Assembly: GCA_944363685.1 (NCBI GenBank)
Contig: CALVUV010000021.1
Coordinates: 1-14,541, forward strand
From: an uncultured Bacilli bacterium
Lineage (GTDB): Bacteria > Bacillota_I > Bacilli_A > RF39 > UBA660
Length of the DNA: 14,541 nucleotides
Direction: 5' to 3'
Position 1 is the stretch's first letter; every line of letters starts with the position of its first letter. Positions 7,376 through 13,711 of the stretch are shown here, piece after piece. The translations under genes and the position numbers were made by a program. Below the pieces are notes generated by a model that was not told the origin of the DNA, made no database searches, and worked only from the letters and a program-made list of their open reading frames with translations.

Positions 7376-7485
7376 ACACTCATCAATAGCATTGAGAGTG
7401 CTTTAACCAATTAAAACATTGGAGGGACATTCACGTGCAAAAATAAATGTTCCTCATTTTTTATTTTATGAAAAATTTCTTTTAC
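7364..7485 (-). ncRNA. Predicted antisense antitoxin RNA, copy 1
   Basis: The minus-strand promoter is TTGACA (7520-7515), 17 nt, TACTAT (7497-7492), with an extended -10 TG. It predicts a start near 7485. On this strand, the hairpin at 7377-7400 (GAGTG/CACTC and ATTGA/TCAAT stems) is followed by a T-rich stretch, TCTATTTTATTTT, a likely end near 7364. The ~120-nt RNA would cover the whole sense terminator, the 3' untranslated region and the last codons of the peptide. This matches convergent antitoxins such as RatA and SR4. Confidence 0.65.
7422..7467 (+). terminator. Sense terminator, copy 1
   Basis: GAGGGACATT (7422-7431) pairs with AATGTTCCTC (7446-7455) with one G-U pair, followed by ATTTTTT. 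The 3' arm overlaps ATAAATGTTCCT (7443-7454), which is also complementary to the predicted 5' end of the same transcript (7227-7238). Confidence 0.8.
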
Positions 7486-7491
7486 ATATTC

Positions 7492-7520
7492 ATAGTATCA
7501 TAAATATTAACTTTTGTCAA
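7492..7520 (-). promoter_or_regulatory. Antisense promoter, copy 1
   Basis: On the minus strand: consensus -35 TTGACA at 7520-7515, a 17-nt spacer, -10 TACTAT at 7497-7492, preceded by TGA (extended -10). It is closer to consensus than the sense promoter, as expected if the antitoxin RNA is in excess. Confidence 0.75.
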
Positions 7521-7554
7521 AATTTTATATTAACCTATTAAAGCTATAATAATG

Positions 7555-7570
7555 TTACGAAAATTCGTAA
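7555..7570. promoter_or_regulatory. Operator-like perfect palindrome, copy 2
   Basis: TTACGAAAATTCGTAA reads the same on both strands, with TTACGAA and TTCGTAA around a central AA. It lies 21 bp upstream of the sense -35 at 7592, matching the near-palindrome of copy 1. Confidence 0.5.
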
Positions 7571-7591
7571 CTAATTTATTACATATTTTTC

Positions 7592-7620
7592 TTGTTATGC
7601 AGAAATTAATGTGATACTAT
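7592..7620 (+). promoter_or_regulatory. Sense (toxin) promoter, copy 2
   Basis: Same arrangement as copy 1: TTGTTA (7592-7597), 17 nt, TACTAT (7615-7620), with the extended -10 TG kept. The base between TG and the -10 is A here and G in copy 1. Confidence 0.75.
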
Positions 7621-7648
7621 ATTTGTAGGAACATTTATGTGGGTGTCG

Positions 7649-7672
7649 CCTCCTATTCTATAGGAAAGGAGG
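7649..7672 (+). promoter_or_regulatory. Shine-Dalgarno-sequestering hairpin, copy 2
   Basis: Same fold as copy 1. The single change in the inner stem (AGAA to GGAA) replaces an A-U pair by G-U, so the stem survives. That supports a selected RNA structure. Confidence 0.7.
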
Positions 7673-7679
7673 AAAAGGT

Positions 7680-7775
7680 ATGAAGACAAAGACTTTTATT
7701 ATAAAAGTACTAAAGCTTATTCCTTTAATTTTATTGAGTCTTTCTTTCTTAGTTCTAACCTTCAAAATAAAATAG
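7680..7775 (+). CDS. Putative type I toxin peptide, copy 2 (31 aa)
   Basis: This is the paralogue of the peptide at 7280-7375, also 31 residues, with Leu16, Leu19 and Ser22. The N-terminus (MKTKTFIIKVLKLIP) and the C-terminus (FLVLTFKIK) are unchanged, so basic ends and a single membrane helix are kept. Its ribosome binding site, masking hairpin, promoter and terminator match those of copy 1. The 3' hairpin between the stop and terminator has a different loop and shorter inner stem, which could make the two antisense RNAs specific for their own messages. Function is inferred from layout, not from homology. Confidence 0.72.
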   Translation: MKTKTFIIKVLKLIPLILLSLSFLVLTFKIK

Positions 7776-7873
7776 ACACTCTGCATTAGAGTGCCACACA
7801 TAGAATATATGAGGTGACATTCACTTGCAACCTAAATGTTCCTCATTTTTTATTTTATGTAAATTTCTTTTAC
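7764..7873 (-). ncRNA. Predicted antisense antitoxin RNA, copy 2
   Basis: TTGACA (7908-7903), a 17-nt spacer and TACTAT (7885-7880), again with an extended -10 TG, predict a start near 7873. The hairpin CACTCT/AGAGTG (7777-7793) followed by the same T-rich stretch would end the RNA near 7764, giving about 110 nt. The -35 sits only 5-10 bp past the stop of the minus-strand gene at 7913. Confidence 0.65.
7811..7855 (+). terminator. Sense terminator, copy 2
   Basis: GAGG, a bulged T and GACATT (7811-7821) pair with AATGTTCCTC (7835-7844), followed by ATTTTTT. TAAATGTTCCT (7833-7843) is complementary to the predicted 5' end at 7627-7637. Confidence 0.78.
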
Positions 7874-7879
7874 ATATTC

Positions 7880-7908
7880 ATAGTATCATAAATATTAATT
7901 TTTGTCAA
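7880..7908 (-). promoter_or_regulatory. Antisense promoter, copy 2
   Basis: On the minus strand: TTGACA at 7908-7903, 17 nt, TACTAT at 7885-7880 with an extended -10 TG. All three elements are kept between the copies although flanking bases differ. Confidence 0.75.
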
Positions 7909-7912
7909 AAAT

Positions 7913-8350
7913 TTAACTTGATTTTTTAGTAAATGTTTTATTATCCGTTTTGTTCTTTTCTTCAGTCATTTCATTACATAGATTTTCCATTGCTACTATC
8001 TGTTTCTCATTAAATGATGAAAGTATTTCTTTAGCTTCATCTTTAGAAATATTAATAATTGACTTTAAATTATTAGTATGTAGTGGTAATAATAATCCAA
8101 AAGTATAACATTGTAGGAAACTAGCATTTAAATTTACATAACTATTTTCTTTAAATATTTTATCTTCTCTTATTACAATATCTTCGAATAAAAAATTGTA
8201 TTCTTCATTACTATGATATCTATATAAATCTTTTTCTAATTTGTGATTTTCAAATATAGGATTTTTACCTTGCAAGATTACAGTAGCACTGTAAAGCCTT
8301 ATAAATCCATATTCAGAAATATCTGGTTTTGAACCTTCAATTTTATTCAT
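7913..8350 (-). CDS. Hypothetical protein (145 aa) next to the toxin-like repeats
   Basis: I do not recognise this protein. It is soluble, mixed-charge and without signal or membrane segments. It contains EYGFIRLYSATVILQGKNP, a Tyr-rich KDLYRYHSNEEYNFLFEDI, a central hydrophobic stretch (LQCYTFGLLLPLH), a helical acidic C-terminal half and a Lys-rich tail (TKKSS). The ATG at 8350 is preferred over an in-frame GTG at 8368 because AGGAG (8362-8358) lies 7 nt before it, inside the longer version. A TATAAT-like -10 on this strand (8392-8387) gives it its own possible promoter, but the -35 is poor. Its stop lies 5 bases from the -35 of the copy 2 antisense promoter and no terminator is visible, so its message may continue as antisense across copy 2. 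Confidence 0.7.
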   Translation of the reverse strand: MNKIEGSKPDISEYGFIRLYSATVILQGKNPIFENHKLEKDLYRYHSNEEYNFLFEDIVIREDKIFKENSYVNLNASFLQCYTFGLLLPLHTNNLKSIINISKDEAKEILSSFNEKQIVAMENLCNEMTEEKNKTDNKTFTKKSS

Positions 8351-8498
8351 GTTTTTACTCCTATCCACATAATGTAATATTTTTTAATTATATCGCTTCT
8401 CACTCATACTATAACACAATTTTTTCTAAATAGATAGATAAAAACATAATTTTATTATATAATTGAATTAGAACTATAGAAAAGAGTGATGATAATAT

Positions 8499-11400
8499 AT
8501 GAAAAAAATAATGGATGGAAATGAAGCTTGTAGTTATGTTTCATATAATTTTACAGAAGTAGCAGGTATTTATCCAATAACTCCTGCATCTCCTATGGCG
8601 GAACTTACTGATAAATGGGCAAATGAAGGGAAACTTAATTACTTTAATCAACCTGTTAAAGTAGTAGAAATGGAAAGTGAAGCAGGGGCTGCTGGTATGG
8701 TTCATGGGTCACTTCAAGCAGGATGTTTAACTACTACTTATACTGCTAGCCAGGGTCTTTTATTAATGATACCTAATATGTATAAAATAGCAGGGGAACT
8801 ACTTCCTTGTGTTATTAATGTGGCAGCAAGAAGTCTTGCAACTCATGCTTTATCAATTTTTGGGGATCATCAAGATGTATATGCTGCTAGAAGTACAGGA
8901 TTTGCAATCCTTGCTTCTTCATCAGTTCAAGAAGTAATGGATTTAACTGGAGTTGCTCATCTTTCTGCTATTAAAGGTAGAGTACCTTTTATGAACTTCT
9001 TTGATGGTTTTAGAACAAGTCATGAGTTACAGAAAATAGATGTTATTGATACTAATAAATTGAAAAAATTAGTTGATAAGAAGGCTCTTGATGCTTTTCG
9101 TAAGAGAAGTCTTCATCCAGATAATCCTGTAACTAGAGGTACTAGTGAAAATGATGATATTTATTTCCAAGCGACTGAAGTTAGAAATAAATATTATTTA
9201 GAATTACCTGATATTGTTAATTCTTATATGCAGGAAATTAATAAAATAACAGGAAGAAACTATGCTCCATTTAACTATTATGGAAGAAGAGATGCTACTA
9301 AAGTAATAGTTGCAATGGGTAGTGTTTGTGAGACTATTAAAGAGGTAGTAGATTACTTAAATGACAATGGAGAAAAAGTTGGAGTAGTTGAAGTACATTT
9401 ATATAGACCTTTCTCAAGAGAATATTTCTTAAAGAGTATTCCTAAAACTGTTAAGATGATTGCAGTATTAGATCGTACTAAAGAAGCGGGAAGTACTGGA
9501 GAACCACTATTCCTTGATGTTGATAATATTATTAAATCATTAGGTAGTGATATTAAAGTAGTAGGTGGTAGATATGGCTTATCTAGTAAAGATACTAATC
9601 CATCTATGATAAAAGCGATATATGATAATTTAGAGACTATTAATCATAATTTTACTATTGGAATAGATGATGATGTTACTAATTTAAGTATTCCTTATGA
9701 TAAAGACTTTAATTTACCTCATAGAGGACAAACATCATTTCTTGTTTATGGTTATGGTAGTGATGGAATGGTTTCCGCTTGTAAAGATTTAATGAAGATA
9801 ACGGGAGATTCTACTGATGCTTATGTTCAAGGTTATTTCCAATATGACTCTAAGAAGAGTGGAGGAGTAACTCTTAGTCATTTAAGATTTTCAAAGACTC
9901 CTATTAGATCTACTTATTATGTAGGAAAAGCTAAGTTATTAGTTTGTACACAGGATGCTTATCTTACTAAGTTTAGATTTATTAATAAAATAAAAAAGAA
10001 TGGAGTATTCCTTCTTAATAGTAGTAAAAGTGATAATGAGATTCTTTCTATGATTAGTAGTGAAGATAAAAAATATATTCTAGATAATAATATTAAAGTC
10101 TATGTAGTTAATGCTTATAAAGTTGCTAAGAAAGAAGGACTTGGTAATAAGATAAGTGCTATTATGGAAGCTTTAATCTTTAAATTTGGTCATATTCTTG
10201 ATAGTGATTATGCTATTAAAAGACTAAAAGATAATCTTGATAGTAGATTTAAACTTAAAGGAAATAATATAGCAGAGAAAAATAAAAATGCTGTTGATAA
10301 TGCTATTAATACAACTCATTTACTTAAGATAGATGAAAATAGTGATGATTATGTAAAGGTGAGTGAAGTTAGTTCTAGCTTATTTGATATTATTGATAAA
10401 CGTGAAGGGAATAGTCTTCCTGTTAGTGCTTTCTTAGATAGACCTGATGGTACTGTTGATGGAGGTTTATCTCGTCTTGAAAAACGTGATATTAGTGAAG
10501 TAGTTCCTAAAATAATCAGTGAAAACTGTATTAGTTGTAACTTGTGTTCTCTAGTTTGTCCTCATGCTGTTATAAGACCAATGTTACTAGATAAAGAAGA
10601 GACGGATAAGGCTCCTAATAGTTTAAATGATAAACTACTTGATAGTCATCTAGGTGATAATTTAAAATTTACTATTGCTGTTAGTTATAAAGATTGTACT
10701 GGTTGTGGTTTATGTGCTAATATTTGTCCTGGTAAGAAGGGTGCTAAAGCCTTAGAAATGGTAAGTAAAGAAAGTATTGTTAATGATATTACTTTAAAAG
10801 AGTCTGAATACTTATTTAATGAAGTAACTGAGAAAGATGTTATCTCTGTTAGTACTGTTAAGGGTAGTCAGTTTAAGAAACCTAGATTTGAATTTAGTGG
10901 AGCTTGTGCTGGATGTGGTGAGACTCCATACTTAAAACTTCTAACTCAATTATTTGGAGATAGGCTTGTAATTGCTAATGCTACAGGATGTTCATCAATA
11001 TATGGCGCATCTAGTCCATCTACTCCATATAGTGTTCCATGGGCAAACTCTTTATTTGAAGATAATGCTGAATTTGGTTTTGGTATGAAAATTGCTGATG
11101 AAGTAAAGAAACAACAGTTAAAAAATATAATAAATGAAAATATTTCTAAAGTAGAGGAAGAAGAGAAAGATATCTATTTAGACTATGTTAATGATATTAA
11201 TGTAGATACTGCTAAAGCTTTACTTTCTGTTATTCCTCATACTAAGATTAAGCCTTTAAAATCTCTAAAGAAATATATTATGCCTATTTCTTTATGGGCT
11301 GTAGGAGGAGATGGATGGGCTTATGACATTGGCTATAACGGAATAGACCATGTTCTAAACAGTGGAGAAAATGTTAATATCTTAGTTCTTGATACAGAAG

Positions 11401-11927
11401 TTTATTCTAATACTGGTGGTCAAGCTAGTAAATCAAGTAGATTTGGTGCTGTTGCAAAATTTGCTTCATCAGGTAAAAAGACTGCTAAGAAAGATCTTTT
11501 AAAGATAGCTTTAACTAATCCTGATGTCTATGTGGGTGCAATATCACTTGGTGCTAACCCTGCCGCTACAGTTAAAGTAATGCTAGAAGCAGAAAGATAT
11601 AATGGACCAAGTATAATAGTGGCATACTCTCCTTGTATTGCTTGGGGGATTTTAAAAGGAATGAGTAATTCTATTGATGAAGAGAAGAAAGCGACAAGTA
11701 GTGGATATTTCCCAATATTCCATTATAATCCAGATACTAAAGAGTTTAAAATGGATGGAAAGAGTGACTTTAATAAATATCAAGAGTACTTAACAGGAGA
11801 AGATAGATATAAATCATTAAAAATTATAAATAGTGAAGAAGCAGATGATTTGCTTTTAGAAAATGAAGATAATGCTAAAGAAAGTTATGAGTACTATGAA
11901 AGTTTAACTAATAAAAATAAGGAGTAG
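8499..11927 (+). CDS. nifJ: Pyruvate:ferredoxin (flavodoxin) oxidoreductase
   Basis: This 1142-residue single-chain cytoplasmic enzyme oxidises pyruvate with CoA to acetyl-CoA and CO2, reducing ferredoxin or flavodoxin. All domains appear in order. The pyruvate-binding domain I has YPITPASPMAE (25-35); domain II includes AMGSVCETIKE; the gamma-like domain III has GYGSDGMVSACK and VQGYFQYDSKKSGG. Two [4Fe-4S] ferredoxin motifs follow (Cys677/680/683/687 and Cys733/736/739/743). The thiamine diphosphate domain has CAGCGE (Cys803, Cys806), Cys831, GGDGW (936-940), NTGGQ (971-975) and Cys1046, which together supply the ligands of the proximal cluster. The length is close to the usual 1170-1200 residues. 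A TATAAT lies at 8458-8463, but I see no good -35 and only a weak ribosome binding site. uppS follows after 2 bases in the same operon. Confidence 0.97.
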   Translation: MKKIMDGNEACSYVSYNFTEVAGIYPITPASPMAELTDKWANEGKLNYFNQPVKVVEMESEAGAAGMVHGSLQAGCLTTTYTASQGLLLMIPNMYKIAGELLPCVINVAARSLATHALSIFGDHQDVYAARSTGFAILASSSVQEVMDLTGVAHLSAIKGRVPFMNFFDGFRTSHELQKIDVIDTNKLKKLVDKKALDAFRKRSLHPDNPVTRGTSENDDIYFQATEVRNKYYLELPDIVNSYMQEINKITGRNYAPFNYYGRRDATKVIVAMGSVCETIKEVVDYLNDNGEKVGVVEVHLYRPFSREYFLKSIPKTVKMIAVLDRTKEAGSTGEPLFLDVDNIIKSLGSDIKVVGGRYGLSSKDTNPSMIKAIYDNLETINHNFTIGIDDDVTNLSIPYDKDFNLPHRGQTSFLVYGYGSDGMVSACKDLMKITGDSTDAYVQGYFQYDSKKSGGVTLSHLRFSKTPIRSTYYVGKAKLLVCTQDAYLTKFRFINKIKKNGVFLLNSSKSDNEILSMISSEDKKYILDNNIKVYVVNAYKVAKKEGLGNKISAIMEALIFKFGHILDSDYAIKRLKDNLDSRFKLKGNNIAEKNKNAVDNAINTTHLLKIDENSDDYVKVSEVSSSLFDIIDKREGNSLPVSAFLDRPDGTVDGGLSRLEKRDISEVVPKIISENCISCNLCSLVCPHAVIRPMLLDKEETDKAPNSLNDKLLDSHLGDNLKFTIAVSYKDCTGCGLCANICPGKKGAKALEMVSKESIVNDITLKESEYLFNEVTEKDVISVSTVKGSQFKKPRFEFSGACAGCGETPYLKLLTQLFGDRLVIANATGCSSIYGASSPSTPYSVPWANSLFEDNAEFGFGMKIADEVKKQQLKNIINENISKVEEEEKDIYLDYVNDINVDTAKALLSVIPHTKIKPLKSLKKYIMPISLWAVGGDGWAYDIGYNGIDHVLNSGENVNILVLDTEVYSNTGGQASKSSRFGAVAKFASSGKKTAKKDLLKIALTNPDVYVGAISLGANPAATVKVMLEAERYNGPSIIVAYSPCIAWGILKGMSNSIDEEKKATSSGYFPIFHYNPDTKEFKMDGKSDFNKYQEYLTGEDRYKSLKIINSEEADDLLLENEDNAKESYEYYESLTNKNKE

Positions 11928-11929
11928 TT

Positions 11930-12640
11930 ATGAGTGATGTAGTATATCCTAATCATTTAGGGATTATTATGGATGGAAATGGTAGATGGGCAAAAGAAAA
12001 GGGACTTAATAGAAGTGTAGGACATAAAGCTGGTGCAGATAATCTTGTTAATCTTCTTGATTATATTTATAAAAACACTTCTATTAAAGTTGTTTCTTTA
12101 TATGCCTTTTCTACTGAGAATTTTAAACGAGATAAAGAAGAAGTTTCTTATTTAATGAAACTGTTTGTAACATTATTTAATACTAAATTAGAATCTATAA
12201 AGAAAAATAATGTTAAAGTAGTGTTTTCAGGAAGAAGAGAAAACCTTCCTAAAGCTGTTTTAGGTAGTATGGATAAAACAACAGAAGATACTAAAGATAA
12301 TACTAAGGGGATTTTAAATATTTGTCTTAATTATGGCGGGGATTATGAGATAGTTGATATGACTAAGAAAATTGCTAAACAGGTATTAGAAGGTTCTTTA
12401 AAAATAGAAGATATTACTAAAGAAGTTGTAAATAAAAATCTTTATCAAGATTTACCACCACTTGATTTTGTTATTAGAACTAGTGGAGAAAAAAGAATTA
12501 GTAATTTTATGATATATCAATCAAGTTATACTGAATATGATTTTCCAGATACTTATTTTCCAGATTTTGATAGTAAATGTTTGGAAGAATCATTAGATAA
12601 TTATAGAAAACGTGATAGAAGATTTGGAAATGCAAAATAA
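11930..12640 (+). CDS. uppS: Isoprenyl transferase (undecaprenyl diphosphate synthase)
   Basis: This 236-residue cis-prenyltransferase condenses isopentenyl diphosphate onto farnesyl diphosphate to make the C55 lipid carrier for cell-wall synthesis. Conserved blocks are all present: HLGIIMDGNGRWA with catalytic Asp15, SVGHKAGADN, YAFSTENFKR, NYGGDYEIVD, and PPLDFVIRTSGEKRISNF with Arg183, Arg189 and Ser191. YTEYDFPDTYFPDF closes the domain. The length is slightly below the usual 240-250. AAGGAG (11919-11924) lies in the last codons of the PFOR gene, 5 nt before the ATG, so translation is probably coupled. The pairing with PFOR is not a functional pair I know and looks like simple co-transcription. 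Confidence 0.95.
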   Translation: MSDVVYPNHLGIIMDGNGRWAKEKGLNRSVGHKAGADNLVNLLDYIYKNTSIKVVSLYAFSTENFKRDKEEVSYLMKLFVTLFNTKLESIKKNNVKVVFSGRRENLPKAVLGSMDKTTEDTKDNTKGILNICLNYGGDYEIVDMTKKIAKQVLEGSLKIEDITKEVVNKNLYQDLPPLDFVIRTSGEKRISNFMIYQSSYTEYDFPDTYFPDFDSKCLEESLDNYRKRDRRFGNAK

Positions 12641-12678
12641 AAAGACCACATCATATTGATGATGTGATCTTTTCTTTT
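12641..12678. terminator. Bidirectional terminator between uppS and the collagen-like gene
   Basis: CACATCAT (12647-12654) pairs with ATGATGTG (12659-12666) around a 4-base loop. AAAGA/TCTTT flanks it across one mismatch. The plus strand ends in TCTTTTCTTTT and the minus strand in TCTTTTTATTTT, so the hairpin can serve both convergent genes. Confidence 0.88.
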
Positions 12679-12680
12679 GA

Positions 12681-13529
12681 CTAGTTAATTCTTGTAATTG
12701 AGAATGATGCAGAGTAACGATCATTTGGTACTAATTGGAAGTCTGTGTTAGAAGTATTAACAAATCTAAATTTATCGTTAGCATTTGCAGCGAATAGGGC
12801 ATTACCACTAATTGTTCCTGTATCACAACAAGATAGTCTATTGTGAGTAGAAGAATGAGCGATAAGGTTAAATCCTGGATATGTTTGATGTAGTTCAATA
12901 CCTAAAGCTACTGGTTCACATTCTGTATTAGTATTTTTACTTCTAGCATTGAACCACCAATTAATTAGATATTGTCCAGTTTGTGGTACAGTAAATTCAC
13001 CAGTTGTAGGGTCATAAGTAATACCATTTGATAAGTTAGTTATGCTAGGTTTAATTGCCTCATTGATTGGTACTACAGTATTAGTTTCATCATGGACCAT
13101 AGCAGCAGCATTGAATGAGCCTCCAGATGGACCTGTTGCCCCAGTTGCCCCAGTAGCTCCTGTTGGACCAGTAGGACCTTGCATTCCGGTAGCACCTGTA
13201 GCCCCAGTAGCCCCTGTTGGACCAGTAGGACCTTGCATTCCGGTAGCACCTGTTGCTCCGGTTGCTCCTGTTGGACCAGTAGGGCCTTGCATTCCAGTGG
13301 CACCAGTAGCTCCTGTTGGACCTGTTGGACCTTGCATACCGGTTGCACCTGTAGGTCCTGTTGGCCCCGGATAACCTTGAGGTCCAGTAGGACCTCTATC
13401 TCCTGTTCTACCAGTAGGTCCTGTAGGACCAGTACAATCATTAATTAAACATCTAACAACTTCACAAAGACAGTTATCTTTGCAATCTTTACATTTGTCA
13501 CGAATTTTATCATAATCTTCTTGATTCAT
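12681..13529 (-). CDS. Collagen-like surface protein, BclA type
   Basis: The protein has 282 residues. A Cys-rich N-terminus holds six Cys between residues 13 and 32 (CKDCKDNCLC). It is followed by an unbroken Gly-X-Y collagen-like region (about 34-136) dominated by GPT and GAT triplets, and a C-terminal globular domain (about 138-282) of the BclA-C/C1q-TNF-like kind. NGITYDPTTGEFTVPQTGQY and the final SASFSITRI are typical of that domain. Such proteins trimerise and form filaments on spores or cell surfaces. No signal peptide is seen, which fits the exosporium type, but sporulation cannot be judged here. Within the collagen region the repeat unit grows stepwise by GAT triplets. AAAGGAG lies 7 nt before the ATG and can pair with an upstream CTCCTTCA. 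The long leader carries further hairpins. Confidence 0.88.
   Translation of the reverse strand: MNQEDYDKIRDKCKDCKDNCLCEVVRCLINDCTGPTGPTGRTGDRGPTGPQGYPGPTGPTGATGMQGPTGPTGATGATGMQGPTGPTGATGATGATGMQGPTGPTGATGATGATGMQGPTGPTGATGATGATGPSGGSFNAAAMVHDETNTVVPINEAIKPSITNLSNGITYDPTTGEFTVPQTGQYLINWWFNARSKNTNTECEPVALGIELHQTYPGFNLIAHSSTHNRLSCCDTGTISGNALFAANANDKFRFVNTSNTDFQLVPNDRYSASFSITRIN
13125..13367 (-). repeat. Collagen-coding tandem repeats of 36, 45, 54, 54 and 54 bp
   Basis: Residues 55-135 divide into five units that each begin GPTGPT. The first four end in GMQ and the last in GPS. They contain one, two, three, three and three GAT triplets in order. This is a typical substrate for slipped-strand or recombinational length change. 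Confidence 0.85.
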
Positions 13530-13536
13530 ACTTTTT

Positions 13537-13564
13537 CTCCTTTCACTATTAAAATATGAAGGAG
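13537..13564 (-). promoter_or_regulatory. Possible Shine-Dalgarno-masking hairpin of the collagen-like gene
   Basis: On the minus strand, CTCCTTCA (13564-13557) can pair with TGAAAGGAG (13545-13537) around an 11-base loop, with one bulged A. This covers the ribosome binding site. Confidence 0.45.
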
Positions 13565-13593
13565 ATTAATTTTTGTCTTGACTATTGTCATAG

Positions 13594-13637
13594 GAAAAAA
13601 TAAAAATAGAGACTGCACCCCCTGAAGGGCAGTCTCT
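13594..13637 (-). terminator. Leader terminator (attenuator) before the collagen-like gene
   Basis: A 9-bp stem, AGAGACTGC (13637-13629) with GCAGTCTCT (13616-13608), is followed on the minus strand by a run of T interrupted by one A. It lies between the consensus promoter at 13712-13740 and the gene. Confidence 0.7.
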
Positions 13638-13706
13638 TAAAAAAGAATAAAAAGGGGTTGGCTAGTGTGATACTAGCGACCAATTCGCCTAATTCCGAAT
13701 TGGTGC
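13594..13706 (-). ncRNA. Structured leader or small RNA upstream of the collagen-like gene
   Basis: From the predicted start near 13705 the minus-strand RNA would fold into three hairpins: ACCAATTCG/CGAATTGGT (arms 13704-13696 and 13687-13679), GCTAGT/ACTAGC (13677-13672 and 13666-13661) and AGAGACTGC/GCAGTCTCT (13637-13629 and 13616-13608). The last is followed by ATTTTTATTTTTT, a Rho-independent terminator. It is therefore either a ~110-nt small RNA or an attenuated 5' leader of the collagen-like gene. It matches no riboswitch class I can recognise. Confidence 0.55.
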
Positions 13707-13711
13707 TTTTT
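13679..13711 (+). terminator. Terminator-like hairpin on the plus strand
   Basis: ACCAATTCG (13679-13687) and CGAATTGGT (13696-13704) form a perfect 9-bp stem followed by GCTTTTT. No plus-strand gene precedes it, so it is more likely the first hairpin of the minus-strand leader RNA. Confidence 0.35.

Larger units (their letters stand above)
7155..7527. repeat. Tandem repeat copy 1 (type I toxin-antitoxin-like unit)
   Basis: This is the first of two direct copies offset by exactly 400 bp over their 5' halves. Order: a near-palindrome TTACGAAAATTTGTAA (7155-7170), sense promoter, hairpin-masked ribosome binding site, 31-aa ORF, 3' hairpins, terminator, and a convergent antisense promoter. The copies are nearly identical in the promoter and leader, and diverge most in the 3' untranslated hairpins and the spacer. 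No transposase or terminal repeats flank them. Confidence 0.9.
7555..7915. repeat. Tandem repeat copy 2 (type I toxin-antitoxin-like unit)
   Basis: This is the second copy, with the same order of elements. It begins with a perfect 16-bp palindrome, TTACGAAAATTCGTAA (7555-7570). Its 3' end runs into the stop codon of the minus-strand hypothetical gene. Confidence 0.9.

Noticed and set aside
7555..7570. LexA/SOS box upstream of the toxin-like gene
   Set aside because: The Bacillus LexA consensus is CGAAC-N4-GTTCG; this palindrome has a different core and spacing.
7155..7915. The two 370-bp copies as an insertion sequence or transposon remnant
   Set aside because: There is no transposase, no terminal inverted repeats and no target-site duplication; each copy is a complete promoter-ORF-terminator unit.
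13125..13367. Short regular repeats resembling a CRISPR array
   Set aside because: The units are in frame, code Gly-X-Y triplets and have no unique spacers.
13042..13448. Open frames on both strands across the collagen region, with Val-Ala-Pro, Cys-Ser-Thr and Leu-Gln repeats
   Set aside because: They are other frames of the Gly-X-Y repeat; they lack ribosome binding sites and folded-domain features.
13608..13650. preQ1-type riboswitch on the plus strand, suggested by a hairpin followed by AAAAAAG
   Set aside because: The GGTTC/ACCC core motifs are missing and no plus-strand gene lies downstream.
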